Shown here: piece by piece, positions 26,378 to 35,690 of the stretch
Layout of the letters: each line of letters begins with the position of its first letter
How positions within the stretch are numbered: the stretch's first letter is position 1
NCBI GenBank assembly: GCA_963675945.1
Contig: OY780932.1
Coordinates: 992,001-1,056,000, forward strand
Direction: 5' to 3'
Origin: G963556115 sp963675945
Lineage (GTDB): Bacteria > Planctomycetota > SZUA-567
Length of the DNA stretch: 64,000 bases
Translations under genes and position numbers: made by a program
Notes under the pieces: generated by a model
What the model saw: the letters and a program-made list of their open reading frames with translations, nothing else
Told to the model about the DNA's origin: nothing
Database searches by the model: none

Positions 26378-27676
26378 ATGAGCAACCTTATTACCATCAA
26401 TCAACTGAATAAAGACTCGGAAACCAGGAGTATTCTATATAACCTGGATTTTAAAATTGAAGCCGGCAGTATTACTGCCTTACTCGGATTGAGTGGCAAT
26501 GGCCAGGGAGTACTCCTCAGGATACTCGCCGGATGTGAACCACAGACCAGCGGTACCATTACCCTCAAAGACAAGCTATACGCTCCAGAGAATATTGCCG
26601 CAGCATTGAAACAAAAGGTCATATTTATCAGTGAAGCATCACCTTTAGCCCCTGATCTAACTATAAATGAACATCTTACCTTGGGATTAAAATCCAGTCC
26701 CAAAAAAGACGCCATACTCTCAAGTCTCAAGCAGACCGGACTCCAAGATCTGCCGCTCAATACGCTCTGTTCCGCTTTGAATCCGGCGCAGACACGTCTA
26801 TTATTACTTGCTAGAGCAACTCTGAGCCAGGCTGAATTATATCTCTTTGACCAAATAGACGCTGCCTTCTGCCAGCAAGACAGAGATCGGTACTTCTCTA
26901 TAATTCGTAACTTGAAGAATAATGGCAAAACCATAATCTTTACCCCGGCTATCAATGAAGCCTTTAATTTTGTTGATAATTATTACCTGCTCAAAGACGG
27001 CTGCATCAGTAAATGCAGCGGTAATAGCCAGGATATAACACAAGCTATGTGCCAGGATGATACCGGCAGTATCTTCCCTGAACGTTCGCTGTCACGCAGT
27101 AATAATATTATTATGGAATCGCTGGGACTCAAAGGACAGACTCTGCGTGACGCTTCTATCAATATCCGTGAAAAGGAGATTTGTGGCATATTCGGACTCA
27201 ATGGCTCAGGGGCAGAAGAATTAATCGCTATTCTTTCCGGTCAATTCAATTCCAGCGGCGGAGTATTATCTATCAATAAGCGTAATATCCAGATAAAAAA
27301 AGCTTCACCCAAGACAATCCACCGAGCTGGAATATCTATCTTCAATGGCAGGCGAAATAGCAGTATGGATTATGATACCCGGAGTATCAAATTACGTACA
27401 CTCTCTGGAAGTGTTTTGGTACTTATTGATCCGGCATATGGCCTGAATAATAAGGAACGAACTAATTTTTACCGACTGATCACCGAACTCAAACTGCAAA
27501 ACCGCGCAATTATTCTATTCAGTCCTGCGCTTGAAGAACTCAAGGGAATCAGTGACACTATAGCGATCATTCATAATGGTGAGCTTTCAGCCGCAAGATC
27601 AACCGACAACTGGACAGATGAGGAGATTTATAAATATGTCACAAGTGGAAAACTCGAAGCGTTCTCTATCCTCTAA
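26378..27676 (+). CDS. Tandem ABC ATPase, degenerate (simple-sugar transporter type)
   Basis: This 432-residue protein has two ABC domains arranged like RbsA/MglA but shorter. The first Walker A is G37-LSGNGQG with Gln43 in place of Lys, the signature is SALNPAQ instead of LSGGQ, and Walker B ends D158-Q159 instead of DE. The second domain keeps GLNGSGAEE, as is normal for the degenerate second site of this class, and lacks clear signature and switch parts. ATP hydrolysis is therefore doubtful. The overlapping permease gene shows it belongs to an ABC-like complex. It follows the pseudokinase gene by 35 bases with a GGGAATG ribosome site. Confidence 0.85.
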   Translation: MSNLITINQLNKDSETRSILYNLDFKIEAGSITALLGLSGNGQGVLLRILAGCEPQTSGTITLKDKLYAPENIAAALKQKVIFISEASPLAPDLTINEHLTLGLKSSPKKDAILSSLKQTGLQDLPLNTLCSALNPAQTRLLLLARATLSQAELYLFDQIDAAFCQQDRDRYFSIIRNLKNNGKTIIFTPAINEAFNFVDNYYLLKDGCISKCSGNSQDITQAMCQDDTGSIFPERSLSRSNNIIMESLGLKGQTLRDASINIREKEICGIFGLNGSGAEELIAILSGQFNSSGGVLSINKRNIQIKKASPKTIHRAGISIFNGRRNSSMDYDTRSIKLRTLSGSVLVLIDPAYGLNNKERTNFYRLITELKLQNRAIILFSPALEELKGISDTIAIIHNGELSAARSTDNWTDEEIYKYVTSGKLEAFSIL

Positions 27677-28601
27677 TTCTATGGGATGGTATATTACACA
27701 CAAAATCGTCTTACTTATTATTGTTTTCGCAGCTTATACCTATTTTTCCGTAGTTCCAGAAGGTATGGTCAATACCGCTATCGCCATCGGCCTGCTCGCC
27801 ATAGCCAGCGCTACCGTTATGGCCGGAAGAGTCATTGATCTTGGCTTACCGATAAACTGTCTACTTAGTTTTACTATTGCCAAGCTGCTATATACCCAGA
27901 TAAGCGGAGATACCCCAGGAGCTTATACCACAGAGATCTGCTTGGGTCTAGGTATTCTCGGTTCAGGCATTACCGGCCTGATTACCGGCAAAATTCTAAC
28001 CCGTAAATATATCCCGCCATATATCGGCAGCTTTGCTGTCCCCCTTATTCTTTTATATCTGGTATACCTAATCTTCAATAATACCTCTCAGAGTATCAAT
28101 GATTTTCTATCTTTACGTAATATATATGAGATTAATAATACCTTCTTATATATAGGTGCCGGGGTTCTAGGTGTACTCACCCTGCTTATCGCAAGCAGTA
28201 AATTCGGCAAAAATCTCCGCGCTACCGGCTCCTCAGCCGCAGCCGCAGCCGAAGCCGGGATAAATTCAGACTGTAGTATTATTATGGCTTATACTCTCAG
28301 CGGTCTGTTAGCTGGAATGGCCGGTATCTTTCTAGTCGATATACCAGGAGATTCGATCGCTACCTTCAGCTTCCCGCTCTTTTCCTGGCTGCCTGCAGTA
28401 ATACTCGGTGCCATTATCGGCGGAAATAAGTTCTCCGGCGGCAGGTTTGATGTTATCGGCGCCTTCCTTGGCGGTATAATTACCGTCCTGGTCTCTGCCA
28501 TTATCACCGACTTTACCGGGAGTGAGATCCAGGCCAAGACCGTAATCTTATTGGTAATGCTGATTCTAGTTATGGCTACCGATATGCAAAGAAGCAGATA
28601 A
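27636..28601 (+). CDS. RbsC-type ABC permease
   Basis: This permease of about 321 residues has 8-10 hydrophobic segments and the BPD_transp_2 family look: GKNLRATGSSAAAAAEAGI followed by SGLLAGMAGI and AVILGAIIGGNKFSGGRFDVIGAFLGG. I choose ATG 27636 because AGGAG lies 10 bases upstream; it overlaps the ATPase gene by 41 bases. The family imports sugars or nucleosides with a periplasmic binding protein, but no such binding protein is encoded in this operon. With a probably inactive ATPase, the pair may have taken another role, such as signalling or anchoring. Confidence 0.88.
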   Translation: MSQVENSKRSLSSNSMGWYITHKIVLLIIVFAAYTYFSVVPEGMVNTAIAIGLLAIASATVMAGRVIDLGLPINCLLSFTIAKLLYTQISGDTPGAYTTEICLGLGILGSGITGLITGKILTRKYIPPYIGSFAVPLILLYLVYLIFNNTSQSINDFLSLRNIYEINNTFLYIGAGVLGVLTLLIASSKFGKNLRATGSSAAAAAEAGINSDCSIIMAYTLSGLLAGMAGIFLVDIPGDSIATFSFPLFSWLPAVILGAIIGGNKFSGGRFDVIGAFLGGIITVLVSAIITDFTGSEIQAKTVILLVMLILVMATDMQRSR

Positions 28602-28622
28602 ATTTCATGCAAGGAGTTTCAA

Positions 28623-31600
28623 ATGCCCATACCAACTGAGAATAACAGTCCAGGTCAGCAACCGAGCGGTGGAAACTCCGTAACCGATAACGCCTCGTCA
28701 CTCGATATCGCAGTACTGTTAATTACCTTCAAAAGACTCGAAGAGACCAAAGGCAGTTTTGCCCAAATCCGCCGCGCCAGACCGGCAAGATTGTATATCT
28801 CCGGTGACGGCCCAAGGCGGGACAGAGCGGGAGAAGTCGAAAAGGTTCAGGAGACCAGAGACTATGTTATCAATAACATAGACTGGGAGTGTGAGGTTAA
28901 AACTCTGTTCCGCGAAGAAAACCTCGGTTGCAGACGCGGCAATTCAAGCGCTATCGACTGGTTCTTTGAGAATGAAGCGGAAGGAATAGTCATTGAAGAT
29001 GATGTCGTGGTCTCGGACTCATTCTTCCCTTTTGCCTATGAATTATTGAATTACTATCGCGATGATTCCCGAATAATGGCTATTACCGCCCAGAATCATC
29101 AGGACAATCAGCGAAGAGGTGAATATTCATATTACTTCTCACAGATCAATCACTGCCACGGTTGGGCCAGTTGGCGCAGTGCCTGGAAAAAATACCGTCA
29201 AACTGAGAAGCTGATCCCAAGAATTCTCAATGATATCAAGATTGGAAATCTTCCTGGCTTTACCCACAATGAACTTGCCAATTTTATGTGGCAATACAAC
29301 CTGATGCGAGCGATCAACTCCGCAGTAGACAGTTGGGCATATATCTGGACTATCACGGTTCTGGTCAACTCCGGCCTTACCTGCACTCCAAATACCAATC
29401 TCTCCAAACATATCGGTTACGGAGACGATTCCACTCATATCAAGGAAGAACCACAATTTCTAAAATCTCTTAAGTGTAATGAACTGTCTTTCCCCCTCAA
29501 GCATCCGCCGTATATCGTTTATAATAAAGACGCAGACGACTACACCTACCGTAAGGTCTTCTTTATTGATAATTTTAAGGCGGCTCTTGAGCAGCAAAAA
29601 GCGCAAGCAGCAGCAGCCAGAGCGCAACAAGCCGAAGCTCAAGCCGCTAATTACCCCAAGATATTCCAGAATAACGGCGGTCTCAAGGTTCTGATTATCT
29701 CTTCGAAGGATTCCGGCGGTGCAGGGGGCGCAGCCAGAAGACTCCACGAAGCTATACTCCGGCAAGGAGCGGATTCCGTCATGTTAGTACTGGATAAGCA
29801 GACCAATACACCGCACATAGCCGAGATAGAACAGCATATACCAAATTTAGACCGGAGTAAACCGAGCGCACAACTCTTTTACGCCTTCAATATAATTCAA
29901 CAACGTCTCAACAATTATCCACAACGTAATAATCTTGAGATGTTCACAACCACCGAATCTATCGTCAATTACACGGAGCTTGCTCCATTCATTCAGCAAG
30001 CGGATATTATTAATGTACACTGGATTGACGGTTTCTTTGATTATCAAAATGCGCCGAAAGCCTTCGCTGGCAAACATATTGTCTGGACCCTGCACGACAT
30101 GTATCAATTCACCGGCGGCTGCCATCATGCCTTTGATTGTAATAATTATATTACAGGTTGCAAAGGCTGCCCCCAGATGGGAGCGGCAGATTACTGCGAG
30201 ATGACTCAGACCAGTCATAATATCAAATTAGAAGCTTATAATAATCTCAATATCAGCTTTACCGCCCCTTCGCATTGGCTGGAAAATTGCGCTCAAAAAA
30301 GTCTGCTCATGCAGGGTATGGAGTCTCGGGTTATCCCAAATATTTTTGATATTAATAAATTCAAACCCGTCAATCAAGAACAAGCCAGAACCCAATTAAA
30401 ATTACCCGCCGACAAAGCGATAATACTCTTTGGCGCCGATTCTCTTTTACGCCCGGTAAAGAATTTAAAGACATTACTAAACTGTTTGAACGAACTCTGC
30501 GCCGCAAATACTATTCATCCAGATAATTTTGTTTTGGTTGTATTCGGAGCAGGTAACCTGCAAAATATAAACACCCCTTACCGCATAATTGAACTCGGTG
30601 TCTTGAATTCTGCTGAAGAGATGTCGCTGGCCTACTCTGCTGCTGATTTTACCGCGATACCTTCTTTAATCGAATCATTCTCTTATCTGAAGTGTGAATC
30701 GCTAGCTTGCGGTACACCGATTATCGGTTTTACTGTAGGCGGGATGCCATACCTGATTGAGAACAAAGTCAATGGCTATCTAGCCGCGCCATTCTCAACT
30801 GCAGAATTTAAAGATGCGCTTCTCTGGGGGCTCCATACCGCCAAAAATAACGCTGAAATACGTAATAACTGTCGCAAGATTATCGAAGAAAATCTTAATG
30901 AGCCCCTGGTCGCTGGTAATATTATTGATTTTTATACACACATTGCCGCTCAACCAATACAAAAAATACCTGAGCACACCAACACCAGCATTTCTATTCC
31001 CGGTAACCATCCGCTACGTACGCGTTACCTCAATACCCTTTTAAATACTAATCATGATAGCATGATTCAAACTGCTACTTCTTTTTCCACCGAAATCAGT
31101 AACTGGCTGAACCAAACCCTACTGCCGCACCGAAACCTCACTGCTGAAGAATTGAATTTAAAACAAAAATGCCTGCAGGCTCTTACTACCAAATCCCCAG
31201 AAACCCAGGATTTTTTACAAGCTCTTCTTCTGAGTATCGTCCTTATTCCGGCAGAAGAATTACCGGTAGAGCTAAATATCTATAATCAACCCCGGGAAGT
31301 ACATAATCTGCTCTCACAATACATCTTCACTTTCAAGGAACTCCCCGCCGGAGCCGGTTTTACTGAGACTACATATCGAAATATGACCGCCTACCTCGGA
31401 TATCTGCAACATGCTGTTGAAACCAAGCCAGAAAGCGCATCAGAGTTAATCATGAATGCCTTTAATACACTGCGCAAGATCACTGTATACTGTGCTCAAG
31501 GTGGTCTCAAAGAACTCATGACACTTTCAGCCAAAATGATGCGAGAATTATTATTACGCAATAACGCTCAAGTTGATTACACCTTTGCACCACGCAATGA

Positions 31601-32867
31601 AAACAGAAAGATACGCCTCGGTATACTCCTTCAGGCTTTCAGTGAACACACAGAGACCTATGCCACTCTGCCGGCCTTTACCCATCTCGATAAAACAGAA
31701 TACGAAATTTTCGCTTTTGTACTTAAAATAACCCATTCGCAGCAGGAACTCCAGTACCGAGACTGTTATGACCAGATCATCGAGATCTCTCCGACTCAGA
31801 TACCGCATTCTGTATCCCAGATTCGCGAGGCAGATCTGGATATACTCCTGATCGGCACCAATATTACTGCACTTGCTAATCATAACGCACTTATCTCTAC
31901 GCATCGACTGGCGCGAATACAGGCTGTTCACTTCTGTAATCCTTGTACTACTGGCATAGAGAATATTGATTACTTTATTACCAGTAGCTACTTCTCCCTG
32001 CAAGCCAAGGACTTTACCGAACAACTGATCTTGACCAAGAACTCCAGTATTTGCTTTGAAGGCAATACTATCGTCAAACCGGCAACCCTTGCTTTAACCC
32101 GCGAAAATCTAGGCATACCTGAAAATTCTATTGCCTTTGTTACTGGTGCAAACTTCTACAAATTCACCTGGGAACTCAGAGAATTCTGGGCAAAACTTCT
32201 TGAGGCAGTACCCAACTCATATCTGGTCACTTATCCCTTTGGGCCAGCCTGGACCGACAAATATCCGGTAAATGAATTTAATACAGAGATTCATCAGCAA
32301 TTTACTGAACATAATATTGAAGCATCACGCTTGATCATTCTAAAACCTCTCCCTACCCGGGAAGATGTCCGCCAAGCGGTAGGACTTTGCGATATTTATC
32401 TTGACTCATTCCCTTATTCTGGAGCGACCTCACTACTCGATCCGCTCTATACTGCAATCCCGATGATCTGTATGCGCACAGAGAGTGTACGTGGAGGGCA
32501 GGGCAGCGGCATGCTAGAAGATATTGGTCTAAACGAACTGATTGCTCAGAATGAAACAGAATACCTGGCCATTGCGGTCAAGTTGGCTCAGGATCCTGTT
32601 TATCGGCAGAGACTATCTACTATTATTCAAGAGAAGATGCAAGCAAATCCGGCATTTCTCGATACCGCCAGTTATTGTCGTGATATGGATCGTATCTATA
32701 AACAAATGCTTGCCGCTTACGCGGCAAAATCACACGCTAGTGCGGCGCTCCCTGAGGCTACATCTCAAAATAGTCCATCTTCAAACTCTCCAGCGCCCAA
32801 ACTCAAGCCCAATGATTTATGTAGTTGTGGAAGTGGTTTAAAATACAAGAAATGCTGTGGTAAATAG
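28623..32867 (+). CDS. Three-module glycosyltransferase fusion with SEC-C tail
   Basis: This 1414-residue protein combines at least three transferase modules. Residues 25-330 form a GT-A fold (LLITFKRLEETKG, acidic GIVIEDDVVVSDSF as the nucleotide/metal site, GHGW-like CHGWASWRSAW). Residues 353-780 form a GT4-type GT-B (DSGGAGGAARRLHEA, VWTLHDMYQFTGGCHH, SLIESFSYLKCESLACGTP). Residues 995-1380 resemble the O-GlcNAc-transferase GT41 catalytic part (RKIRLGILLQAF, YLDSFPYSGATSLLDPLYT). The last 19 residues are a SEC-C zinc motif (NDLCSCGSGLKYKKCCGK). It starts at 28623 with AAGGAG. It probably builds or modifies a surface glycan or protein-linked glycan in the cytoplasm; sugar-nucleotide genes follow. 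Confidence 0.85.
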   Translation: MPIPTENNSPGQQPSGGNSVTDNASSLDIAVLLITFKRLEETKGSFAQIRRARPARLYISGDGPRRDRAGEVEKVQETRDYVINNIDWECEVKTLFREENLGCRRGNSSAIDWFFENEAEGIVIEDDVVVSDSFFPFAYELLNYYRDDSRIMAITAQNHQDNQRRGEYSYYFSQINHCHGWASWRSAWKKYRQTEKLIPRILNDIKIGNLPGFTHNELANFMWQYNLMRAINSAVDSWAYIWTITVLVNSGLTCTPNTNLSKHIGYGDDSTHIKEEPQFLKSLKCNELSFPLKHPPYIVYNKDADDYTYRKVFFIDNFKAALEQQKAQAAAARAQQAEAQAANYPKIFQNNGGLKVLIISSKDSGGAGGAARRLHEAILRQGADSVMLVLDKQTNTPHIAEIEQHIPNLDRSKPSAQLFYAFNIIQQRLNNYPQRNNLEMFTTTESIVNYTELAPFIQQADIINVHWIDGFFDYQNAPKAFAGKHIVWTLHDMYQFTGGCHHAFDCNNYITGCKGCPQMGAADYCEMTQTSHNIKLEAYNNLNISFTAPSHWLENCAQKSLLMQGMESRVIPNIFDINKFKPVNQEQARTQLKLPADKAIILFGADSLLRPVKNLKTLLNCLNELCAANTIHPDNFVLVVFGAGNLQNINTPYRIIELGVLNSAEEMSLAYSAADFTAIPSLIESFSYLKCESLACGTPIIGFTVGGMPYLIENKVNGYLAAPFSTAEFKDALLWGLHTAKNNAEIRNNCRKIIEENLNEPLVAGNIIDFYTHIAAQPIQKIPEHTNTSISIPGNHPLRTRYLNTLLNTNHDSMIQTATSFSTEISNWLNQTLLPHRNLTAEELNLKQKCLQALTTKSPETQDFLQALLLSIVLIPAEELPVELNIYNQPREVHNLLSQYIFTFKELPAGAGFTETTYRNMTAYLGYLQHAVETKPESASELIMNAFNTLRKITVYCAQGGLKELMTLSAKMMRELLLRNNAQVDYTFAPRNENRKIRLGILLQAFSEHTETYATLPAFTHLDKTEYEIFAFVLKITHSQQELQYRDCYDQIIEISPTQIPHSVSQIREADLDILLIGTNITALANHNALISTHRLARIQAVHFCNPCTTGIENIDYFITSSYFSLQAKDFTEQLILTKNSSICFEGNTIVKPATLALTRENLGIPENSIAFVTGANFYKFTWELREFWAKLLEAVPNSYLVTYPFGPAWTDKYPVNEFNTEIHQQFTEHNIEASRLIILKPLPTREDVRQAVGLCDIYLDSFPYSGATSLLDPLYTAIPMICMRTESVRGGQGSGMLEDIGLNELIAQNETEYLAIAVKLAQDPVYRQRLSTIIQEKMQANPAFLDTASYCRDMDRIYKQMLAAYAAKSHASAALPEATSQNSPSSNSPAPKLKPNDLCSCGSGLKYKKCCGK

Positions 32868-32883
32868 CTTTATAGGATATTAT

Positions 32884-33891
32884 ATGGAAATACTGATCAC
32901 TGGTGTTGCAGGTTTTATTGGATTTCATACTGCAAGGAAATTACTTGAAACAAATCAACATATTATTGGTATAGATTCAATCAATGATTATTACGACCCA
33001 AAACTAAAAGAATCAAGGCTCAGAATCCTGGAATCATACTCAAATTTTACCTTTTATAAGCTTGACTTAAAAGAACTTGCTGCTGTTTCAAACATCTTTA
33101 AAAAACATAGTATCGCCAGCATAATCCACCTTGCAGCCCAAGCCGGAGTGCGTTATTCCATTCAAAATCCCTACGCATATATTGAAGCAAATATAGTCGG
33201 ATTTACCCATATTCTGGAGAATGCCAGACATCATCAAGTTGAACATCTGACCTATGCTTCATCCAGTTCGGTATATGGGGCAAATACCTGTATGCCATTC
33301 TCCACGCATAAAAGCGTAAATCATCCATTATCGCTATATGCCGCAACCAAGAAAGCCAATGAATTATTCGCCCATAGCTATTCACATTTATACGGACTAC
33401 CAACCACAGGCTTGCGTTTTTTCACCGTTTACGGACCTTGGGGAAGACCGGATATGGCTTTATTTATCTTTACCAAAGCCATCCTCGAAGGCAAGAGTAT
33501 TGATGTCTATAATTTCGGTAAAATGAAGCGTGATTTTACTTATATTGACGATATTGTTGAAGGCATTGTCAGAGTCTCGGCAAATCCGGCTCAACCTAAT
33601 CCGGACTGGGATGGACTCAATCCTAATCCCGCAAGCAGCCTCGCGCCTTACCGTATCTATAATATTGGCAATAATAACCCGGTAGAACTGATCGACTTTA
33701 TCCAAGCTATAGAGCATAAACTAGGTATCAATGCGGTTATGAATCTGCTGCCAATGCAAGCTGGCGATGTCCCTGCAACTATCGCCGATGTAGAAGATCT
33801 AGTAACGGATTTTGAATATAAACCTCAAACCAGTGTTCAAACTGGAATAGATTGTTTTATTGAATGGTATAGAGATTATTACGGAAAATAA
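32884..33891 (+). CDS. NAD-dependent epimerase, UDP-glucuronate 4-epimerase-like
   Basis: This SDR-type sugar-nucleotide epimerase of about 335 residues has N-terminal GVAGFIGFH (NAD binding), ASSSSVYG and the catalytic YAATKKANE. The pattern LYGLPTTGLRFFTVYGPWGRPDMA is typical of UDP-glucuronate 4-epimerases (GalA formation). I choose ATG 32884 (upstream AGGAT); the frame opens nine codons earlier inside the previous gene. It probably supplies a UDP-uronic acid to the upstream glycosyltransferase. A UDP-sugar dehydrogenase gene follows after two bases, so the two are co-expressed. Confidence 0.9.
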   Translation: MEILITGVAGFIGFHTARKLLETNQHIIGIDSINDYYDPKLKESRLRILESYSNFTFYKLDLKELAAVSNIFKKHSIASIIHLAAQAGVRYSIQNPYAYIEANIVGFTHILENARHHQVEHLTYASSSSVYGANTCMPFSTHKSVNHPLSLYAATKKANELFAHSYSHLYGLPTTGLRFFTVYGPWGRPDMALFIFTKAILEGKSIDVYNFGKMKRDFTYIDDIVEGIVRVSANPAQPNPDWDGLNPNPASSLAPYRIYNIGNNNPVELIDFIQAIEHKLGINAVMNLLPMQAGDVPATIADVEDLVTDFEYKPQTSVQTGIDCFIEWYRDYYGK

Positions 33892-33893
33892 AT

Positions 33894-35225
33894 ATGACCA
33901 CACAACATAATACTGATATTTTACTCGGCAAATTAACCGGCAAAACAGCAACCATCGGCATTATTGGTATGGGCTATGTCGGTTTGCCTCTAGCTATCGA
34001 ATTTGCCAAAGCTGGTTTTCCAGTCATCGGTTTTGATCTGGATAATACCAAGGTTGAAAAAATTAATAATGGCGAATCTTATATCAAACATATTTCAAAT
34101 ACTGATATTGCCTGCATTAAAAATTGCCCAAAGAGTTATGCCACCTCTGATTTTTCTGTACTGGCTATTGTTGATTGTATTATTATCTGTGTTCCTACCC
34201 CGCTTAATCCTTATAAAGAACCGGATATGCAGTATATCGAATCTACTGCCATAACTATCAAACAATACCTTCAGGAGAATCAATTAGTCGTTCTAGAAAG
34301 TACAACTTATCCCGGCACGACCTCCACTTTAGTCAAACCTATACTGGAAGAATCCGGCTTAAAGGCCGGTCAGGATTTCTTTTTAGCCTTTTCGCCAGAA
34401 CGCGAAGACCCCGGCAACAAGAATTTCTCTACCAAGACTATCACCAAAATTGTCGGCGGCTACACGGATAATTGCAATAAGATAGCCAGTACCATGTATA
34501 AACAAGTTATTAATTCCGTACATTCGGTAAATAGTGTTGATATTGCAGAAGCTACAAAACTACTTGAGAATATCTTCAGATCGGTTAATATTGCCTTGGT
34601 AAATGAGATGAAGATAATATTTGATAAGATGAATATCGATATCTGGGATGTAATTGCCGCCGCTTCAACCAAACCCTTTGGCTATATGCCTTTTTATCCC
34701 GGCCCCGGTCTCGGGGGTCACTGTATTCCTATTGATCCGTACTATCTCACCTGGAAAGCCAAAGAATTTGGTATCAATACCCGCTTTATCGAACTGGCTG
34801 GAGAGATTAATAGCGCCATGCCAGAATATGTTATCCATAAAACCAATAATGCCCTCAATACCTTTAAAAAGAGTATCAATGGCAGCAATATACTGATTAT
34901 CGGCATTGCTTATAAGAATGATATTGATGATGACAGAGAGAGTCCAAGTCTGCGTTTAATAGAACTCCTGCAAGATCTCGGAGCCAATATCTTCTATCAT
35001 GATCCATATATCCCTGTGCTAAAGCAGACCCGTAAATATAATTTCAAACTCACCTCTACCGAGCTTACTCAGAGCTTCTTACAGACTACCGATGCTGTAA
35101 TTATCTCTACAGCTCATACCTGTATCAACTATCATCTCCTGGCGGCTAACTCTTCATTAATAATCGATACCCGTAATTGTATGGCAAATATTCCTACTAC
35201 TAAAGCTCATATTATCAAAGCGTAA
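33894..35225 (+). CDS. UDP-N-acetyl-hexosamine/UDP-glucose 6-dehydrogenase family
   Basis: This 443-residue nucleotide-sugar dehydrogenase oxidises C6 of a UDP-sugar to the acid. The N-terminal NAD site is IGIIGMGYVGLPLAIEFAKA, the family signature is VVLESTTYPGTT, and the catalytic Cys lies in GLGGHCIPIDPYYL. The C-terminal UDP-binding part has IGIAYKNDIDDDRESPS, like WecC/WbpA-type UDP-HexNAc dehydrogenases, so UDP-GlcNAc is more likely than UDP-Glc, without certainty. It starts two bases after the epimerase stop and ends the operon; a strong hairpin follows. Confidence 0.9.
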   Translation: MTTQHNTDILLGKLTGKTATIGIIGMGYVGLPLAIEFAKAGFPVIGFDLDNTKVEKINNGESYIKHISNTDIACIKNCPKSYATSDFSVLAIVDCIIICVPTPLNPYKEPDMQYIESTAITIKQYLQENQLVVLESTTYPGTTSTLVKPILEESGLKAGQDFFLAFSPEREDPGNKNFSTKTITKIVGGYTDNCNKIASTMYKQVINSVHSVNSVDIAEATKLLENIFRSVNIALVNEMKIIFDKMNIDIWDVIAAASTKPFGYMPFYPGPGLGGHCIPIDPYYLTWKAKEFGINTRFIELAGEINSAMPEYVIHKTNNALNTFKKSINGSNILIIGIAYKNDIDDDRESPSLRLIELLQDLGANIFYHDPYIPVLKQTRKYNFKLTSTELTQSFLQTTDAVIISTAHTCINYHLLAANSSLIIDTRNCMANIPTTKAHIIKA

Positions 35226-35238
35226 ACTGTATAACAAC

Positions 35239-35269
35239 ACAATGGACGAGCATCAAACTCGTCCATTGT
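35239..35269. terminator. Bidirectional terminator hairpin
   Basis: ACAATGGACGAG (35239-35250) and CTCGTCCATTGT (35258-35269) form a perfect 12-bp stem with a 7-base loop between the convergent dehydrogenase and EF-hand lipoprotein genes. Confidence 0.8.
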
Positions 35270-35292
35270 TAATAACATTAATTGTGTAAAAA

Positions 35293-35595
35293 TTACTTCG
35301 TCTCTTCGAATTCTTCCTGAGAAATAATACCATCACCATCTACATCATACTCTGCATAAACGGTATTACCTTCCGCACTTCCATTATTCTGGGTTAACTT
35401 ATCAAACTCATCATAAGTAAACCGACCATCTTCATTAATGTCTACCTCTGAAAAATCAAGAGTAGCAATATTTTCAATAGTTACTACTTCTGGAGTCTCC
35501 TTTTTTTCAGTCTTTTCTTTCTCAGAAGAATTGCTCTGGCACCCAGCAGCAACCATAACTGTACAAATAAGCGCAACCAATAATATATTCTTCAT
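35293..35595 (-). CDS. EF-hand lipoprotein
   Basis: This 100-residue protein starts at ATG 35595 (GGAG upstream), with a lipoprotein signal ending VAAGC. A charged linker (KEKTEKKETPE) leads to two EF-hand loops, DINEDGRFTYDEF and DVDGDGIISQEEF, both with the Asp/Asn/Asp/Gly/Glu pattern needed for calcium. It is probably anchored in a membrane facing the periplasm or surface and binds calcium; its partner is unknown. It is a single-gene unit. Confidence 0.88.
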   Translation of the reverse strand: MKNILLVALICTVMVAAGCQSNSSEKEKTEKKETPEVVTIENIATLDFSEVDINEDGRFTYDEFDKLTQNNGSAEGNTVYAEYDVDGDGIISQEEFEETK

Positions 35596-35690
35596 TCTTT
35601 TCTCCACCTAAACCATTATAAAATGACAAATTAATATCAATCTATAAAGTAGTTACCCTTGATGAGAGTTTTATTTCAAAATATATCCGG

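Noticed and set aside
31554..32024. 156-residue minus-strand frame in the glycosyltransferase gene
   Set aside because: Antisense to the GT41-like module, which has clear family motifs in the plus frame.
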